From NCBI GenBank assembly GCA_013396755.1, contig VWZF01003861.1, positions 695,451 through 759,450 on the forward strand: a stretch of 64,000 bases of DNA, read 5' to 3'. Below are positions 24,081-35,810 of the stretch, in pieces. The position numbers and the translations under genes are program-made. The DNA comes from Sclerurus mexicanus. Taxonomy: Eukaryota; Chordata; Aves; Passeriformes; Furnariidae. Below the pieces are notes generated by a model, which was given only the letters and a program-made list of their open reading frames with translations, did no database searches and had not been told where the DNA came from. Every line of letters starts with the position of its first letter. Positions within the stretch are counted from its first letter, which is position 1.

Positions 24081-25753
24081 CCATGGGTACATGCCATGGT
24101 TAATGGTGTCACTTTACTGCATTTTTACCCGATTACTCTTTCAAGTCCTTTGAACTCATGGGAATAGCCCCGTTGGTCCCTTTGAAACCAATTCTCTGCG
24201 TACAGACCCGCACATTCCATAAAACCCTACCCTGTGGGGGTGGGTACCCTCTCTGAAGGATTTCTAACCAGGAGGCAGCACTTGATTTCACTTAGGAAGC
24301 CTTTCCTGCCTAAAGGTACTTTTCTCAAAAAGCAGTTGAATGGTTTTCTTTCCCTTCTCCTTTTGCGCTCCAGAGAAAGATGCAGTTCCTCTCTTCCTCT
24401 GGAATGTGGGAGGGGTACACGGATGTTACAGGCAGGTGCAGTGGAAGGGGGCAGGACAGAGAAGAGAAGAAGCCTGGAAGAGATCAGGAGGTGTGTCTTC
24501 TTCAGCCCCAGACCTGTGCAGCACTGCTGGCTCTCCTTTGTAAGTTTTTTTAGTGTTCTTTGTCTTCGAAATAAATATTCTTGAATTCTTTCTGCTGCCT
24601 TGCCATTTTTGGAGGTACCTGCATGTATCTTACTTTACATACCTGAATCTATCTATGAATGGATATTTCCAGGTCACGTAAGAATCACTTGTGAGACACT
24701 AAAGAAAGAAATAAAGACTCAAGGTAGAAAAGCAGTGTCTTTCCAGAAGGGCAATTCCCATCCTTTCCTTTTTTTGCCATGGGAACAGCAGATACAGTTT
24801 TAGAGCAATTGACATCTTTCCTTCACTCAGTCTCTTCATTTAATGAGCCCCAAACACATCAATTGGAAAGGACGACACACAAGCTCTTTCAGAGGGCACT
24901 TGAGAAATGGTGACATCAGTCAAGAAAACTGGTTATTTGAACATCTTTCTCAGGGATTCTTTTTTCCCCTGTTCATTTACTTGCTTTAAACATGTAAAAA
25001 GTGACCAAATCCCAAGCCAACCCCCGGGGAAAAGAGAGAGGTAGAGAGATGGATAAATAGAATATATTTCCCTGGATCAACAAAATCTCTGTTTCACCAA
25101 TCCCTAAATGCAATAGTTTAATGTGGGGCTGGGGAGGGTGGAATGAAGAGAAAAAGGTAGTTTGGACACAAATAATAGGCTAGAAGACAGGGAGAAAGAC
25201 AGGGAGATGGATCCGTGTGCTGGCTTGGGCAATACTAAGACTGTGGGAAGTTCTGTGGGTTTATTTATTGCATCTCTCACAAAGAAATAACTTGCAACTA
25301 GTTGTGTGAAATGAAAACAAACCCAAGAAAAGGTAAAATTAAGTTCTTTCCAAAAACAATAAGGATGTAGCACCTGTCAGCTTCCCTGTACTGATTTAAT
25401 AATGAGTTTTCCCTTGCTCATATGGATAAAATAACTTCTGGAGGAAGATTACAGCTTCCTGAGCCAGAGTAAATTAAAAGCTATATAAAATAATTAGAGT
25501 CTTTGGAAAGAATACCTTCAGTGCTTCTCCTTGCCAGGAAGATCCATAAAAAAAGGAGAGGAAGGGGAACAAACAGAGGCAGTGGAAAACTTTGACAATT
25601 TTTGGAACCCATAGTAAAATCTTCTGATTTGGGGTTGCTTTCTCTGCATTTATTATCATTTATTTATTATCTTTTTATCAGCCTGATATCTATTAGCCAT
25701 AAATCCTTATAGAACTTCTCATTTCTGTATTATTTGTGTCTCATTTGCAGTGG

Positions 25754-25820
25754 CCCTTCCCTTCCCTTCCCTTCCCTTCCCTTCCCTTCCCTACCCTTCC
25801 CTTCCCTTCCTTCCTTTTTG
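25754..25820. repeat. (CCCTT)n / (GGGAA)n pentanucleotide tract
   Basis: Eleven CCC tracts (25,754-25,806) separated by TT, with one TA interruption, followed by two TTCC units and then a T-run. On the minus strand this is GGG separated by two bases many times over, which satisfies the usual G-quadruplex pattern. The neighbouring minus-strand open frame with a GKGREGKGREGKG-like end is an artefact of this repeat. Confidence 0.95.
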
Positions 25821-25834
25821 TTTTTTTTTTTTTT
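25821..25834. repeat. Poly-T run
   Basis: A near-pure T-run (25,815-25,834 with one G) abutting the CCCTT repeat. Confidence 0.85.
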
Positions 25835-26143
25835 AAATTTTTAATATAAGAACAGCAAACTTGTATTTGTTTGCCATCCATCCTCATCTTCAGAGGGTTT
25901 GAAGGAATTTTGCGCCAATAAAAAAAAGAAAGGTGACTCCCTTTCAGGCAGATACCACACGGAAGCAAATTCAGTTCCAAAAACGACTGTTTTGTTTAAC
26001 TCTGAAATTAATAAAAACACGAACAGGCTGCTTGAAATCTTGGTGGTGCCATCAAGCGTTAGCACTTTTGCTGTGGAAAACTCAGAGTTTAATGGTTTAT
26101 CTGATCTGTGGGCTCTGTCATCTGGCCTTAAACCTCTGGGAGT

Positions 26144-26166
26144 TAATTAATCAGTGATAATTAATC
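26144..26166. promoter_or_regulatory. Paired TAATTAATC motifs (putative, weak)
   Basis: The nonamer TAATTAATC occurs at 26,144-26,152 and again at 26,158-26,166, separated by five bases. TAATTA is the core recognised by many homeodomain proteins. AT-rich DNA produces such cores often, so the call rests only on the exact repeat and close spacing. Confidence 0.3.
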
Positions 26167-27290
26167 CTTCTTCAAGATGCCCAGGAGGAGTCAATGCCCA
26201 AAGTTGCCCATCTGTGCCATTTTGAACGAGACCAGAACTGATGATTATTAGTGGGACCTCAGGAGATTTTACAAGCGAAAAATACTCCAAGAATATCTTG
26301 TTTAAAAAGAAAGAGTAAAACAATTCCTATTAGTCAATAGAGATTAATAATTATAAGAATTCTCTTTCGGGAAAATATCCATTCTAGAAAACTAAATAGT
26401 AGTGAAGAAACTAATTAACAGATAAAGAAATACTGTGTTTTCTTGGGAGAGAAATTTTGTTTTCCATCCCTTCCAGTCACAAAATTTGTGTAATATTTAC
26501 AGAATGTCCTGTCCAGCTGGTGAAGAATCAAACTCTTGACTGATTTCACACCCAAGAGAGGATGGAACTCTCTTACCACTGCCTTTGACTATATTGAATT
26601 GAGTAAAGAAAGCTAAAAGTTTTCCCATCTGAATACTGCCTGCCAAATTAAAGCACGATAAAGCAATCCACTGTTTGTACATTTTACACAGATATTAAAA
26701 AAAATAATCCATAAAACCAACCAATTATCTGCAGGAGTCGCTGATTAGGTTTTACCAATTTTCCTGGAAGTACCAAATGTCCACAGAGACCCCTCAAAAT
26801 TAAATTGTCTTTTTTTCCTTTGGGGATTCAGAGCAAACAATTAAAGGCTGCATGTTTTCAATTAAAATGCTTAACATCCAGCCAAAATTCAGAGCAGGCA
26901 GATGGAATATTCGAAGCACATTAAACACTTGGTGGATGAGAGTTATTTCAGTTGCTAATTGCAAGCCCTGTGAAGGTGCTAAAAGCCCCCCAGATGTCTC
27001 AGGAGCTTGCACAAAGGGTACAAAGGGTGTCAGGATTGCAGAGTCCACACACTGAGCACTCAGGTGCTTTCTGGATTCTTCTGCAGGTCAGTGTCAGCTC
27101 TCAAGTCTCACCGTGAGAATTTCAATCAGTTTTAGCTGATGGTATTTCAAAGTGCAGCTGTTGCCATGTGTTGTGGTCAGTTCCCAGGGCAGCATGAACA
27201 GCTTTGATTTAGCCATCAGGGACATTTGGAGGGTGAAGCCCATCGAGGCAAGGGACGGTCACCTGATGTGACAGCAGTGGGACAACGATC

Positions 27291-27630
27291 TGCCTTCCAG
27301 TGCCTGAAGGGAGCTACAGGAATGATGGAGAGGGACTTTCTACAGGAGCATGGAGTGACAGGACGAGGGTGTATGGCTGCAAACTGACAGAGGGTAGGTT
27401 TAGGTTAGATTTTAAGAAAAAATTCCTCCCTGTGAGGGCGGGCAGGCCCTGGCACAGGTTGGGCACAGAAGCTGTGGCTGCCCCTGGATCCCTGGAAGTG
27501 TCCAAAGCCAGGTGGGACAGGGCTTGGAGCAACCTGGGCTGGTGGAAGGTGTCCCTGCCATGGCAGGGGGTGGCACTGGATAATCTTTAAGTTCCCTTCC
27601 AACCCAAACCATTCCGGGATTCTGGGATTT
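27291..27630 (+). mobile_element. CR1 LINE 3' end, well preserved
   Basis: Sense CR1 from 'TGCCTTCCAGTGCCTGAAGG' through 'GGAATGATGGAGAGGGACTT', 'GACAGAGGGTAGGTTTAGGT', 'GGGCAGGCCCTGGCACAGG', 'GAAGCTGTGGCTGCCCCTGG', 'AGGTGTCCCTGCCATGGCAG' and the end 'CCATTCCGGGATTCTGGGAT'. About 340 bases with few gaps make it one of the best-preserved CR1s here. The chance frames crossing it on both strands (up to 96 codons) are not genes. Confidence 0.96.
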
Positions 27631-29793
27631 TACTTTCCTGTACATAAAGAAGTGATCCTGGACTGTGCTTTACTTGATGCGCCCCAGGCTCACAGTGTCA
27701 CATCCCCAGCTCAATGACTGCTCAGGATGGGCTTCACAGAGAGGCAGAAGCCAGCCCAGAGGGGGAAGCCAACACTGGAGATGTCAGCCTTGCAGTGCGT
27801 CCACACTGGTCTGACAGAGAGGGTTTCAAGGAACTTTCCACACAAACACCATTTATCTCACAAACTGCCTGTCTGTATTACTGGCCATGAGGAAGACCTT
27901 AACTCCATTTGATATATTTAATCAGTTTCCAGAGTAAAACTGTTTTTATTCCAGCTGAAGTACCTTTAAAAAATGAATAAAAAAATACAATTAAGAGGAA
28001 ACTTTTTCAAAAAGCCATATCTTTCTAACTAACCTCCTGCAGGTTCCTTTGGCAGACATAATAAGAAAGTGAAAAGAAATAAAGAAAAATATTAGATTTG
28101 CCAACAGCTTTAGTTCTGTTAAATTCAGCCTTCTGGAAAATGTCTCAGTGACTAATTTTCCGTCCAGTCTCCTCTGACTGACGTGACCTTTGTTGTGTGA
28201 TGTGATGACACCAAGTTTTCCCCCCTAAATATTGAGCTGACATCAGTGGTGAGCGCAACCTGGATGTTGCTGTTCCACCAGTGACAGCGATGAATTAAAA
28301 CTTTCCTGTGCCTCATTTGTACCATTTTTGCTGTTTCTTTCCCCAGAAGAGGAGGGCAGCCCACAAGGAATGAGACCGGCGTGCTCTTGATGTGTCTGCC
28401 TGCTTAGGCTGATGTTTGCTTTTTAGTTTTATTCTGCAATGGAGTCTATTTCTGATTTACCATTTCTGCTGGGAGAGGCGAGACGTGCATCAGTTTTTAC
28501 ACTTCAAAAAAACCTGTATTGTGGTCATACTACAAATCATTTGGGGCTGCACTAGTTAACTTGAGCAGTTATAATAGCTCTCAATCGCCTCCTTTCCAAC
28601 CAGGAAGAGAACACTTAAAAAGAGCCAATTTTTCCCTACCCTAATGATCATATTTCTTGTAACCTTATTATTTCATTGTTATCCCTTTTTAAATGAACTG
28701 GATATAAGAGGAGTGAGTTTAGCCAGAGGTTGGCTCTTTATTCTGCTTGTTTGATTTTATATACCTGCTTGTATTTTGCTTCCAATTACTGTTGTAGCTC
28801 ACTGACCCAATGAAGGAAGTCTCGATTTTTTCCTTTTCACCACTGAAAAACAAATCGGTTTAAAGGCTTCAGGGGGATAACTCAACACCCCATGAGACTT
28901 TATGGCCTCACATCTGTGTCCTGGTGCTGGATTAAATATTACAGCCTAATTACAAATAAAATTTTCTGATCATTTGGCTTTTGTGGCATCGTTTACATTT
29001 GTGGGTTGCGTGGTTTTGGCAGGAAAATGCTGAAAGTGGCAAACGGGAGCACCGGTGGTATTTTGGAACTCTCAGAGGCCTTTTGGTGCCTCTTGGTGCC
29101 CTTGTCATCGTAGCAGTGACATCAGCAGATTGAAAACAGTCAATGGGCTTCTGAAAATGCCACCAGCCAAACCCAAACCAAGCCTCTCTCTACACATTCA
29201 AGTTAAAATTACAGCTGTAAATCCATGGCTGAGAAGGCTCCTTTTCTTCCCCTCTGGTTCGTAGAAAAGAAGCCAGGGGAAAAAGATAAATGGAATTTAA
29301 AAATAAATGCTTTGATGCTTTTTTTGAAAATAAAAATATAAAACTATAAAAAATTTAGAAAAACAACTTTTGCATGAGAAAGACAAAACCCAGATTTGAA
29401 GGTTTTTTTGTCTCTTTTCTCTAGTTTACATTAACCTGCATTAAATTTTGCAATATATTTATTATCTATATATAACTATATATTGATAAAGAGTTCTCTC
29501 AGTATATAGCAATTATTCATGGAATTACACAAAAATGTGAATAATTTGTTCTTCACACAAATTTATGCTTCATTTTCAAGATTTTCAAGTATTGCCCTGA
29601 AAAAGGGAGAATGTGAATCATAAATTAAATGGTATTTCATTGGTCTTTTTTTTCCCTTACTAGTATTTCTTTGCACTATTGAATTATTTATCTGATAATA
29701 TTTTACTTCAGGAACTATGAGTGAATCAGGTGGTTGGGGATTTTAGTGATTTCATTTTGGTGTGAGGACTATTTCTTGTGGTCTTAGAGAAGA

Positions 29794-29809
29794 TGCTGCT
29801 GCTGCTGAT
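29794..29809. repeat. Short (GCT)n tract
   Basis: Four GCT units followed by GATGAT. It lies about 95 bases upstream of the larger compound microsatellite. Confidence 0.85.
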
Positions 29810-29904
29810 GATAATTATTATAGTTATTTTATATATAAATCTAATTATATATGACGATTATATACCTATCCTTTTACTTCTCCTCTTCTGCTTTCTTCTC
29901 CTCT

Positions 29905-29956
29905 TTCTTCTTCTTCTTCTTCTTCATCATCATCATCATCATCATAATAATAATAA
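29905..29956. repeat. Compound (TTC)n-(ATC)n-(ATA)n microsatellite
   Basis: About seven TTC units pass into seven ATC units and then about four TAA/ATA units. Each block differs from its neighbour by one base, suggesting successive substitutions that each spread by slippage. The 70-codon frame with a poly-His, poly-Asn end is a product of this repeat. Confidence 0.95.
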
Positions 29957-30616
29957 CACACAGAAGCCATTAAACTCTCAAGTGATTTGAGCCACAGCTC
30001 AAACTATTTTATCAGATGTGGGTCTGGAACTGTCTCAGGGATCGAGACTCCTCTGTTTTGCCCCCAGTGTTGTTTTTTACCTCTCCAATCCCTTTGAGGA
30101 AAACACTATATTCCCCCGTGGTCCTTCACCCTCCCATTTTTTTCCTCCTAACATTTGATTTTCAGCCAATATCTTTGGGACTTGAACTGTGCCATAATTT
30201 ATGGTTGTACAGCACTAAGCATGAGGGACTTCAGTCTGGAGTCTCCAGGTGTTCCTGCAGCACAGCCAGTCAATAATAATGGGATGTAACAGGGGAAAAG
30301 CACATCGGCCCCGAGGTGCCAGTGGAAGGATGAAGAAACATCATTGTTCCCATCTTTCTAATTTGGGAGGAGAGCAGGATGTATTTTGGGGCTGTTCCCA
30401 GAAGCAGTTGTGGCTGCCCTTCAAAATGAAGACAGGCTGTCGCTGTCAAGCAGAGCTTTGTGTAGGACATGGGAGGATGAAGTACCTGACTCGAGGCATC
30501 TGAATCATAAAGTCCTTCTTCACCTGTGGTCCATCCCCGCACGATGAAGGACCATTATATGGCAGTTTTATTAATGAAGCATCCCAAAAATCAGCTGAGA
30601 AATTCCTGCCAATTAC

Positions 30617-30700
30617 CATAGAAATGTTAAGGTTGGGAAAGATCTCTAAGGCCACTGAGTCAAACTCTTCCCCCAGCACTGCTCCAGTCCCACAAACCTC
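30617..30700 (-). mobile_element. Probable CR1 tail, antisense, diverged
   Basis: 'ACCATAGAAATGTTAAGGTT' with 'GGGAAAGATCTCTAAGGCCA' and 'CTGAGTCAAACTCTTCCC' fits an inverted CR1 tail with many changes. The terminal octamer repeat is largely lost. Boundaries are approximate. Confidence 0.65.
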
Positions 30701-33700
30701 TTCATTTCTAACAGGTGCAGCAAGTTATTCTCCAGTGGGACTACCCATTACATCACCTGTGCAAGGAATTGTCTAATTTGGGTTCAATTTCAAAGAAAAC
30801 CCACATTTTGTGGATTTTATTTTCTGAAAAAACTGGACTAAACTGTCTGGTAACAACTAGATAGCCTGGGTGAGCTTGGCCCCAAAGGAGACCTTCAACA
30901 AGCACGAACCTGCCCTCGGGACATTTTGATACAAGTGGATGAGGGAAAACAAGGGGAGGTTGAAAGGAAAAGTGAAGCAAAGTCACCCAGATCCAGGTTT
31001 AGTCACTAATATTTAAAATTTGATTTTGCCAAGTTCCTGTGTCTCTGCTCTGTGGCCAAGTGGCCACTGTTGTCAGTGAAGATCAAGACCATAAAATCAG
31101 TGGAGAGAATGAATAGCTTTTTTGGGGTTTTTAGATCTTCCTGGGAACATTATTTAGATCTCCACAGTCTGCAAAGGGAGACCAGACCCACTTGGAAATA
31201 CCCACCTGCATTTAAATGTCTGGATCTGAATTCCTGGAATGGTTCCATCTCAAAGCCAACTGTGGACCTACTTAAGGTTTCCCAATGTAGAAAATATTTC
31301 ATCTGATTAACCTGTTTTTTTATGAAGCATCTTCACTTGGTTTTACTTTTCCAACTTTGAATTAAATAACCTTATTCCTCCACTTTCGCATTACTCTGTC
31401 TGTGCTTTGTAAAGAGAAGAAATGGATAACTCAATGATTCTTTTCCACCTCTCCACTTCAGAACTAGGGATGCACCTTCTGGAACCCTGGAATTCTCAGT
31501 CTCCAATTTCTTCCCGTTAACAGATTTTACTTTATTTTATAATTTATTTTCCTCTCAGACTAATTTCTATTGTATCACAAACAGAACAGAACGCAATACA
31601 ACATTTATACAAAGGAAATCATTACTCATCAAAGAAATCCCTAAATTATAAATCTTGCTGGCCGCAGGAGTGTTTAGAGTGAGCTTTGCACACAGAGTGC
31701 CACCATAGAAGAACATTTTTTTCCCTGTCAATATCACGAGGAAGAAATAAAATTCTAGCTGTGACACATCATTCTGTGAGATGCTGCTTGGGATTTAATC
31801 CCATCAAACCTTCTTGCATTTTGACAGGCCTGACATGGTTAATCACAGGCACAATTTGAAGAGTTTCAGACTAAAAAGAAATGGAATTAGAAGCTCCTAC
31901 AGGGTAAGAATCCTCTCCCAGGATGGATCACGGTAGCGGGGCTGCCGACAAGTTGACGTGTAAAGATCTCACTTCTATTATAAAAAGAAATGTGTTAATT
32001 TCTAAATATCATTTCCCCATCATTTAAAACACACAGCCCTTTGTATGCTTAATAACATGTGAAATGCAACAAAAATGCCACCCAGAGAAAGCAGATGCCT
32101 CTCAGCACAGCGCAGTGACAGCATCAGCTGCTCCTGGGCCCTGAGTCTTCTGTGGGGAAGCAGCGAAAGATTATTCCTTTCAAACTCATAAAAAGGCTCA
32201 ATTAAAGCTTAATTGAGCCTATTAGCTTCTCCCTTTGGGGGAGCGCTTCACATTCCCACTGGAGGCAAAGCACAGACACCGTACCTGCCTTTGTTTTCCC
32301 CCACTAAATTACGTGCAATAAAATATTTCAGCGGTGCCGCATCTGGTGCATTTATTCCATTAACACCCTCTGACTGCAAACTCCTGGGCTCCAGCGACTC
32401 TCAAACATGGCAATAAGCACTTCCGTGTGAAATGTGGAATATCTGGGGTTGTCACAGGAGTTCCTGTTTCTTTTTTTGTCTGTGATACACCCCGGAGCAT
32501 TTGGGTGTGATTAAAATGATACAGCTTGTCTGTCTTGGGTCAACACCTCGTCATAAGTGCACTCAAGCCAAGGGTTTGTCACTCTTTGTACAAGCTCCTG
32601 TGTTTCTCCTGACTCTCATCTTACTTCCTTTCCCATCTCTCTTAGGGTTAGCCTTGTATAAATAAAATCAATTGGAAAAACAGCACTGGATGATTTCATT
32701 CTCTGCTGTTTTAACATCTTCAACAGCTCTAGGAATTACTAATCATTTACTCTTTACTAGGAAGAAAAGATAATACTTTGTGTCTGCTTCCAAGGCATCT
32801 GTCAAAGTGGATTTAGTGTCTTATTTTTCCTTCACAAACTTGTCTTAGCTGTGATCCTAAGAAAGACTCAGTCATCCTCCTGGATAGGGTTTGGTCTTCC
32901 AAGAAACCTGTGGAAGAGATGTTTTTGTCTGCAGGAGCTTGAATTAAAACAGTTGCCATGTGAAGTATAGGAGAATGAGCAAAACCAGAGAAATACTTTG
33001 ATATGTGTGCCATTCTGAGCTTAGATTCTTCAGGAAAAAATATTAAAATATGTATCTTGTAATTTAAAGCATTTGTGCCTCTTCCTCTTTTGTCAGGTGG
33101 CACAGTCATGGCTGGTTTGAATCGGAACAGAAACCACAGAAAGGTTTGAAATAACTTGGAAAATGGAAAAATTAAACATAAAGGGAAAATCCAGGTAAAA
33201 GGGAAGAAGGGTCAGAGACCACTTCTCTCCTTTCCTTCCTCTCACTTCCTCTCATTTTAGTGATTATAAAATTCCAGTTTCTGAGGTTTCTACTACAGTG
33301 CACGTGGAATTTATGTGTTCTAATTCAGGCATCTGAAATCTACATATATAAATATAAAGTGCCACCAAAAGTGCCCAATTAGAAACTGGGTAACGGGCAA
33401 AATGGGTTGAAATCCCTTTACGAGGTGACAGGACTATGGAGAGAAAACCTGGAATTGCCTGAAGTTTAGGTAGGTGAGGTTGGGGGAGATGAATTCCCCC
33501 TTCCTGCTCACACACAGCTCTTCTCCTCCAGCCTTGCCTTCCCTACAGACCTTTCTGCAGGAACAAATCCAGCATAAACTTCCTAAATGACACATGAGCA
33601 TCTACTTTTAACCCAATATAGAGGAATCGGACTTATAGGAAAGCCAGGGTGACTGTAAGGAAAAATATCAGCAGTGTAGTATGTTTAAATTCTGATTTGA

Positions 33701-34759
33701 CACACGCCCATAGGAAATTCACTGCAATGGCCATTCATTGGCCAGACCTACAGCCAGGCATTATATCCACAGGGAGAAACAGAGAGCCCTGCATGGAAAA
33801 ATGCATTTATTCCAAGGGTTTGTTGATGTTAAGGCCCCAAAAGATCATCACAACCCTCCTTTTTGATCTAGAGCAGAAAGCACTCCCTCTCTTAGGGCTG
33901 AAGTGGAGTTTATATTTTTTAAGAGTAATCTGAGCCTATTTGAAACATGGCAAGAGGCACAGGAATCCTCACTTTTACTCCTTCCTTTCTATTTCTGCCT
34001 CTCTGTTTATATGCTCTGCTTTTTCAAACTCTGTGAAGTGCAAGCTTTGCAGTTTTGCCTTTGCTTGGCAGCAAATCCAGCATCAGTTCTGGTGCTGCTG
34101 AGAATTCTGCTCTTCCTCAAAGCCCTCAGCTTCATACTTCTGTACGTAAATATGTAAATTGGCATATGCCTGCAAAGCATTTGTCATTAATTTTATCTGG
34201 ATTCTTTTGCCTGCTAAAAGAGGAAGAACTCTCCAAATCGCATCTTAACGGATCAAAACACCTGGAATCTGTATTGCCTACCCCAAATATCGAGTAACAG
34301 AGTTCTGCTTGCTCTGTTGTAAGAAATGCCATCTTGTGGAGTCGTGTCTGTACCAGTGAATGAAACAGAGGTGAGGGATATTGCAGGGAACTGGAAGTTT
34401 AGCGGCATTTTTGCAAACTTTTAAAATTAGCCCCAAGTGTGAAGAATGGCTTTTCTGGGCCAGCAGCACTCCCAGAACACCCCCTGGATGTGGGTCAGGC
34501 ATTACAGCACTAGAAGGGTCATTCCCAACAGGCAGCTTGTGTTTGTCATTGTTGGTTGGAGTGTTGAAAGAGTTCAGCCATAAAGACAAGGGTTTCTCCG
34601 TGACACCTGGGCTGAGAACCAGAAAACAGGCCCTGGTCCTGCTTCATTTGCTAGGACAGAGTTGTGTAACCAAACCATACAACTTTCTGGGGTTTTGCAA
34701 GCAGAGTTTTTGTGTTTCAGTCACAAATTTCCTGGCAGGGATCTTCTTAAACATACTTG
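30701..34759. other. Non-coding stretch of 4.1 kb
   Basis: No interspersed repeat recognised. It holds the 12-base-arm palindrome at 32.2 kb. Frames reach 141 codons (34,381-34,806), the last running into the next CR1, and none has a domain. Confidence 0.6.
32194..32220. promoter_or_regulatory. 12-base inverted repeat with TAATTGA cores (putative site)
   Basis: The arms AGGCTCAATTAA and TTAATTGAGCCT are perfect reverse complements separated by AGC. Each arm carries TCAATTAA/TTAATTGA, a homeodomain-type core. As DNA it could bind a dimer; as RNA it would fold into a 12-pair hairpin with a 3-base loop. Neighbouring sequence (about 32,100-32,400) shows no transposon signature. Function is inference only. 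Confidence 0.4.
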
Positions 34760-35061
34760 AAATGGGCTTGTGTAAGAGAGGGAGAGACTTCTTACACAGA
34801 CAGTGACAGGACAAGGGGGAAAGTTTTAAACTAAGGCAGGAGAGATTTAGATCAGATATCAGTACGAAATTCTTCTCTGTGAGGGTGGGCAGGCCCTGGC
34901 ACAGGTGCTCAGAGATGCCCCATCCCTCAAAATGTTGAAGGCCAGGTTGGATGGAGCTTGGAGCAACCTGGGATAGTGGATGACAACCCTGCCCATGGCA
35001 GGGGGTTGGAATGAGATGATCTTTAAGGTCCTTTCCAACCCAAACCATTCTGGGATTCTAA
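34760..35061 (+). mobile_element. CR1 LINE 3' UTR fragment
   Basis: Sense CR1 beginning near 'AAGAGAGGGAGAGACTTCTT', then 'AGTGACAGGACAAGGGGGAA', 'GAGGGTGGGCAGGCCCTGGC', 'GAGCAACCTGGGATAGTGGA', 'CTGCCCATGGCAGGGGGTTG', 'GATGATCTTTAAGGTCCTTT' and 'ACCATTCTGGGATTCTA'. About 300 bases. The domain-less minus frame of 134 codons through it is a repeat artefact. Confidence 0.95.
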
Positions 35062-35684
35062 TTTGGTAAAGATTTCTCTTACATTCTGTTAAATCATAAA
35101 TCAAAATATTATTGGTATTCGTGGCACAAAGTTTAACAAAGCAGTGAGGCAAACGGAGTAAATCTGCCCCATCTGGAAAATACTTAATTCAAATTTTCAG
35201 GGCTCTCACATCTACAAACATCATCATTAGTCTTGTATCTTTATGTGCTCTGCAGTAGCATTTTGGAAACTCTCCTGTCAGGTGCCCCATGACCCTTCCC
35301 TGAAGAACTGACCACTCACAGAAATCAGAAACAAAAGGTACTGTCAAAAGCAACTCTTCTATTCCCAGTTTAAAGAGGAGAAATGAGGTCAAAAGGGATT
35401 AATTATTTGTCTCGTGGAGTCTGGAACAATAGCTGTTAGTTTGATTAATTATTGAAAATGATAAAGTAATTTTAGTGCAATTTATTGGTTCCTGATGTTG
35501 CTGTCAAGGCACAATTGCTATGGGGAAGCACACAAGAATATGCAAAGTGGGTTAATGATTAATCCTGGGTCTCACATAAATTTAGATTTTTATTGGGTTT
35601 TTATTACCATATTCACGCCAGCTGTTCTGTGCAGGCGTGGGAAATGAAGGTCTCCACCAAAGCCTTTCCAGCCCATTAGAGGAG
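35062..35684. other. Non-coding stretch, nothing recognised
   Basis: AT-rich spacer between two sense CR1 copies. No open frame of note. Confidence 0.6.
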
Positions 35685-35810
35685 GATTTAAAGACGTGCA
35701 GATGTGGCACTTGGGGTCATGGTTTAGTGGTCGACCTGTTAGTGCTGGGTTAATGGTTGGACTCGAGGATCTTTAAGGGATTTTCCAAGCTAAATGATTC
35801 TGTGATCCTT
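35685..35810 (+). mobile_element. CR1 LINE tail fragment
   Basis: 'GGATTTAAAGACGTGCAGAT', 'GTGGCACTTGGGGTCATGGT', 'TTAGTGGTCGACCTGTTAGT', 'TTAATGGTTGGACTCGAGGA' and the end 'AATGATTCTGTGATCC'. It is the same lineage as the copies at 4.0, 14.2, 18.2 and 20.3 kb, in sense orientation. Confidence 0.94.

Larger units (their letters stand above)
24081..27290. other. Non-coding stretch of 3.2 kb
   Basis: No interspersed repeat recognised apart from the (CCCTT)n tract at 25.75 kb. Around 26.1-26.2 and 26.83-27.0 kb it carries TAATT-rich motifs of the kind often seen in vertebrate non-coding elements. That resemblance is weak evidence only. Confidence 0.55.
27631..30616. other. Non-coding stretch of 3.0 kb
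   Basis: AT-rich, strongly so at 29.28-29.55 kb, with a compound trinucleotide microsatellite near 29.9 kb. No gene or transposon recognised. Confidence 0.6.

Noticed and set aside
25741..25980. Lysine/glycine-rich minus-strand frame as a basic protein
   Set aside because: Its repetitive end is the translation of the (GGGAA)n tract; the remainder has no recognisable feature.
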